From assembly GCA_052388135.1 (NCBI GenBank), contig JBQTIM010000112.1, forward strand, positions 1 to 7,118: a stretch of DNA of 7,118 bases, in the 5' to 3' direction. The stretch's first letter is position 1; the number at the start of each line of letters is the position of its first letter. Shown here one piece after another: positions 6,080 through 7,118 of the stretch. The position numbers and the translations under genes are program-made. Source of the stretch: JBQTIM01 sp052388135 (GTDB lineage Bacteria > Elusimicrobiota > Elusimicrobia > FEN-1173). The notes under the pieces were generated by a model. That model was given only the letters and a program-made list of their open reading frames with translations. It did not search any database and was not told the DNA's origin.

Positions 6080-6088
6080 AGTATATCA
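6080..6088 (-). promoter_or_regulatory. Candidate extended -10 promoter for the his genes
   Basis: The minus strand reads TGATATACT: a TGn extension followed by TATACT, five of six matches to TATAAT. It lies in a short AT-rich patch in an otherwise GC-rich window, 15 nt before the hisD ATG. No -35 box is visible, since the region 17 nt upstream is GC-rich. If used, the mRNA leader would be under about 10 nt, consistent with the absence of a Shine-Dalgarno sequence at hisD. No leader peptide or attenuator fits in this gap. Confidence 0.4.
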
Positions 6089-6092
6089 AATT

Positions 6093-6114
6093 GCCCGTCC
6101 GGGCTCGGGCGGGC
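6093..6114 (-). terminator. GC-rich hairpin after murA, possible weak terminator
   Basis: On the minus strand GCCCG and CGGGC form a 5-bp stem. After one C/A mismatch the stem continues with two more G-C pairs, closing a 6-nt loop. It begins about 11 nt after the murA stop and is followed by AATTTGATAT rather than a clear U-run. It could end or weaken murA transcription ahead of the candidate hisD promoter. The stem is short and could be chance in GC-rich DNA. Confidence 0.3.
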
Positions 6115-6125
6115 GCCGTCCGGGG

Positions 6126-7118
6126 CTACTGGGGGACGCGGCGGATGCGGGCGCCCAAAGCGCGGAGCTTTCGCTCCATGCGCTCGTAGCCCCGGTCCAA
6201 GTGATAGACCCGCAGGACTTTGGTTTTCCCCTCCGCGGCCAGGCCGGCCAGAACCAGGGCCGCGCCGGCCCGCAGGTCGGACACCATCAGCGGACAGCCC
6301 GACAGCCGGCGTCCGCCGTCTATCACCGCGATGTTCCCCTTGATCTCGATGCGGGCGCCCATGCGGATGAGCTCCAGCGCGTGGAGAAAGCGATTCTCAA
6401 AAATGCTCTCCACAACCCGGGACCGGCCGCGGACGGTGGCCATGAGGGCCATCCATTGGGCCTGCATGTCCGTGGGAAAACCCGGATACACCGCCGTGCG
6501 GATGGAGACGGGTTTTAAAGGCCGCGTCCACGCCGCCTCCAGGCCCCCGTCCCTGGCCTTGACGTTCAGGCCGGCGCGCTGGAAAGCCTTGAGCACAGAC
6601 CCCAAGTGTCCGGGCAAAACATCCTTGAGCAGGATGCGCCCGCGCGTCATGCCCGCCGCCGCCAGGAAAGTGCCGGCCTCGATGCGGTCGGGAATCACGC
6701 GATGCCGCGCGCCGCCCAGCTTCGCCGCGCCTTGTATCCTCAACGTGGAGGTTCCCTCGCCCCGAATGCGCGCGCCCATGGAGCGCAAGCAATGGATCAG
6801 GTCCTGAATTTCCGGCTCCCGGGCCGCGTTGCTTAAAATCGTCTCGCCCGGCGCCAGCGCCGCCGCCATGAGGGCGTTCTCCGTGGCGCCCACGCTGGGA
6901 AAGGGCAGGCGCACCGCCGCGCCTTTCAACCGGCCCTCGGCGGAAATGTAGCCTTCTTCAACGCTCAGGACGGCCCCCATGCGCTCGAAAGCCTGGATGT
7001 GATAATTGACCGGACGCGCCCCGATGGAACAGCCGCCGGGCAGGGACACGCGGGCCCGGCCCAGCCGCGCCAGAAGCGGGCCCATGACCACCACGCTGGC
7101 CCGCATGCGCCGCACGAG
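6126..7118 (-). CDS. murA: UDP-N-acetylglucosamine 1-carboxyvinyltransferase, N-terminus cut by window edge
   Basis: MurA transfers enolpyruvate from PEP to UDP-GlcNAc in the cytoplasm, the first committed step of peptidoglycan synthesis. The frame is open to the window edge and gives 330 residues. By comparison with E. coli MurA (419 residues) about 86 N-terminal residues are missing, including the region with Lys22. Visible landmarks, counted from the first visible residue: MRASVVVMGPLLARLG (5-20), LPGGCSIGARP (26-36) with Cys30 matching catalytic Cys115, VGATENALMAA (76-86), RIEAGTFL (145-152), FPTDMQAQ (214-221) with Asp217 matching Asp305, and YHLDRGYERMERKLRALGA (305-323), which holds the counterpart of Arg397. 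Having Cys rather than Asp in the PEP loop is the form normally inhibited by fosfomycin. The stop is TAG. Genes named murA often precede hisG-hisD; here hisD follows directly after 61 nt. Confidence 0.96.
   Translation of the reverse strand, partial: LVRRMRASVVVMGPLLARLGRARVSLPGGCSIGARPVNYHIQAFERMGAVLSVEEGYISAEGRLKGAAVRLPFPSVGATENALMAAALAPGETILSNAAREPEIQDLIHCLRSMGARIRGEGTSTLRIQGAAKLGGARHRVIPDRIEAGTFLAAAGMTRGRILLKDVLPGHLGSVLKAFQRAGLNVKARDGGLEAAWTRPLKPVSIRTAVYPGFPTDMQAQWMALMATVRGRSRVVESIFENRFLHALELIRMGARIEIKGNIAVIDGGRRLSGCPLMVSDLRAGAALVLAGLAAEGKTKVLRVYHLDRGYERMERKLRALGARIRRVPQ

Noticed and set aside
1..7118. Mobile element, CRISPR array, tRNA, riboswitch or defence system
   Set aside because: No direct-repeat arrays, terminal inverted repeats, transposase or nuclease motifs, or tRNA-like folds were found; coding genes leave gaps of at most 61 nt.

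Overview
This is a high-GC bacterial window (by eye about two-thirds G+C). All nine recognisable protein genes lie on the minus strand, so they are transcribed from high to low coordinates. In transcription order they are: murA (3' part only), hisD, hisB, hisH, hisA, hisF, hisI, lepB (type I signal peptidase) and trpE (5' part only). Every gene was identified from conserved family motifs read in the translation. There is no sign of phage, transposon, CRISPR, tRNA or rRNA sequence. The sequence alone does not fix the lineage. The murA-his neighbourhood is known from several bacterial phyla, and murA and lepB indicate a bacterium with peptidoglycan and a Sec pathway.

Layout: 6126-7118 is the end of murA (peptidoglycan synthesis). 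A 61-nt gap (6065-6125) follows, the most AT-rich patch seen. It holds a GC-rich hairpin and then an extended -10-like element just before hisD, so the his transcription unit may start there. hisD (4901-6064) is followed by a 55-nt gap, then hisB (4186-4845), hisH (3497-4189) and hisA (2787-3503) with overlapping ends. A second 61-nt gap with a perfect small hairpin separates hisA from hisF (1964-2725). From hisF to trpE all genes overlap by 1-4 nt: hisF/hisI GTGA, hisI/lepB TAATG, lepB/trpE ATGA. This is a classic translationally coupled string.

Function: HisI, HisA, HisH-HisF, HisB and HisD cover the PR-AMP cyclohydrolase, isomerase, IGP synthase, dehydratase and final dehydrogenase steps of histidine synthesis. 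hisG (with or without hisZ), hisE, hisC and a histidinol-phosphatase are not here and must be encoded elsewhere if the pathway is complete. TrpE begins the tryptophan branch from chorismate. lepB is the functional outlier between hisI and trpE.

The window is mostly ordinary core metabolism and I found no convincing undescribed system. The points most worth a second look are: a roughly 22-residue Arg/Gly/Pro-rich insertion in the conserved core of HisB; a compact HisD lacking about 29 N-terminal residues and about 12 internal ones; lepB embedded between amino-acid genes; and a GTG-started HisH with a basic N-terminal extension.
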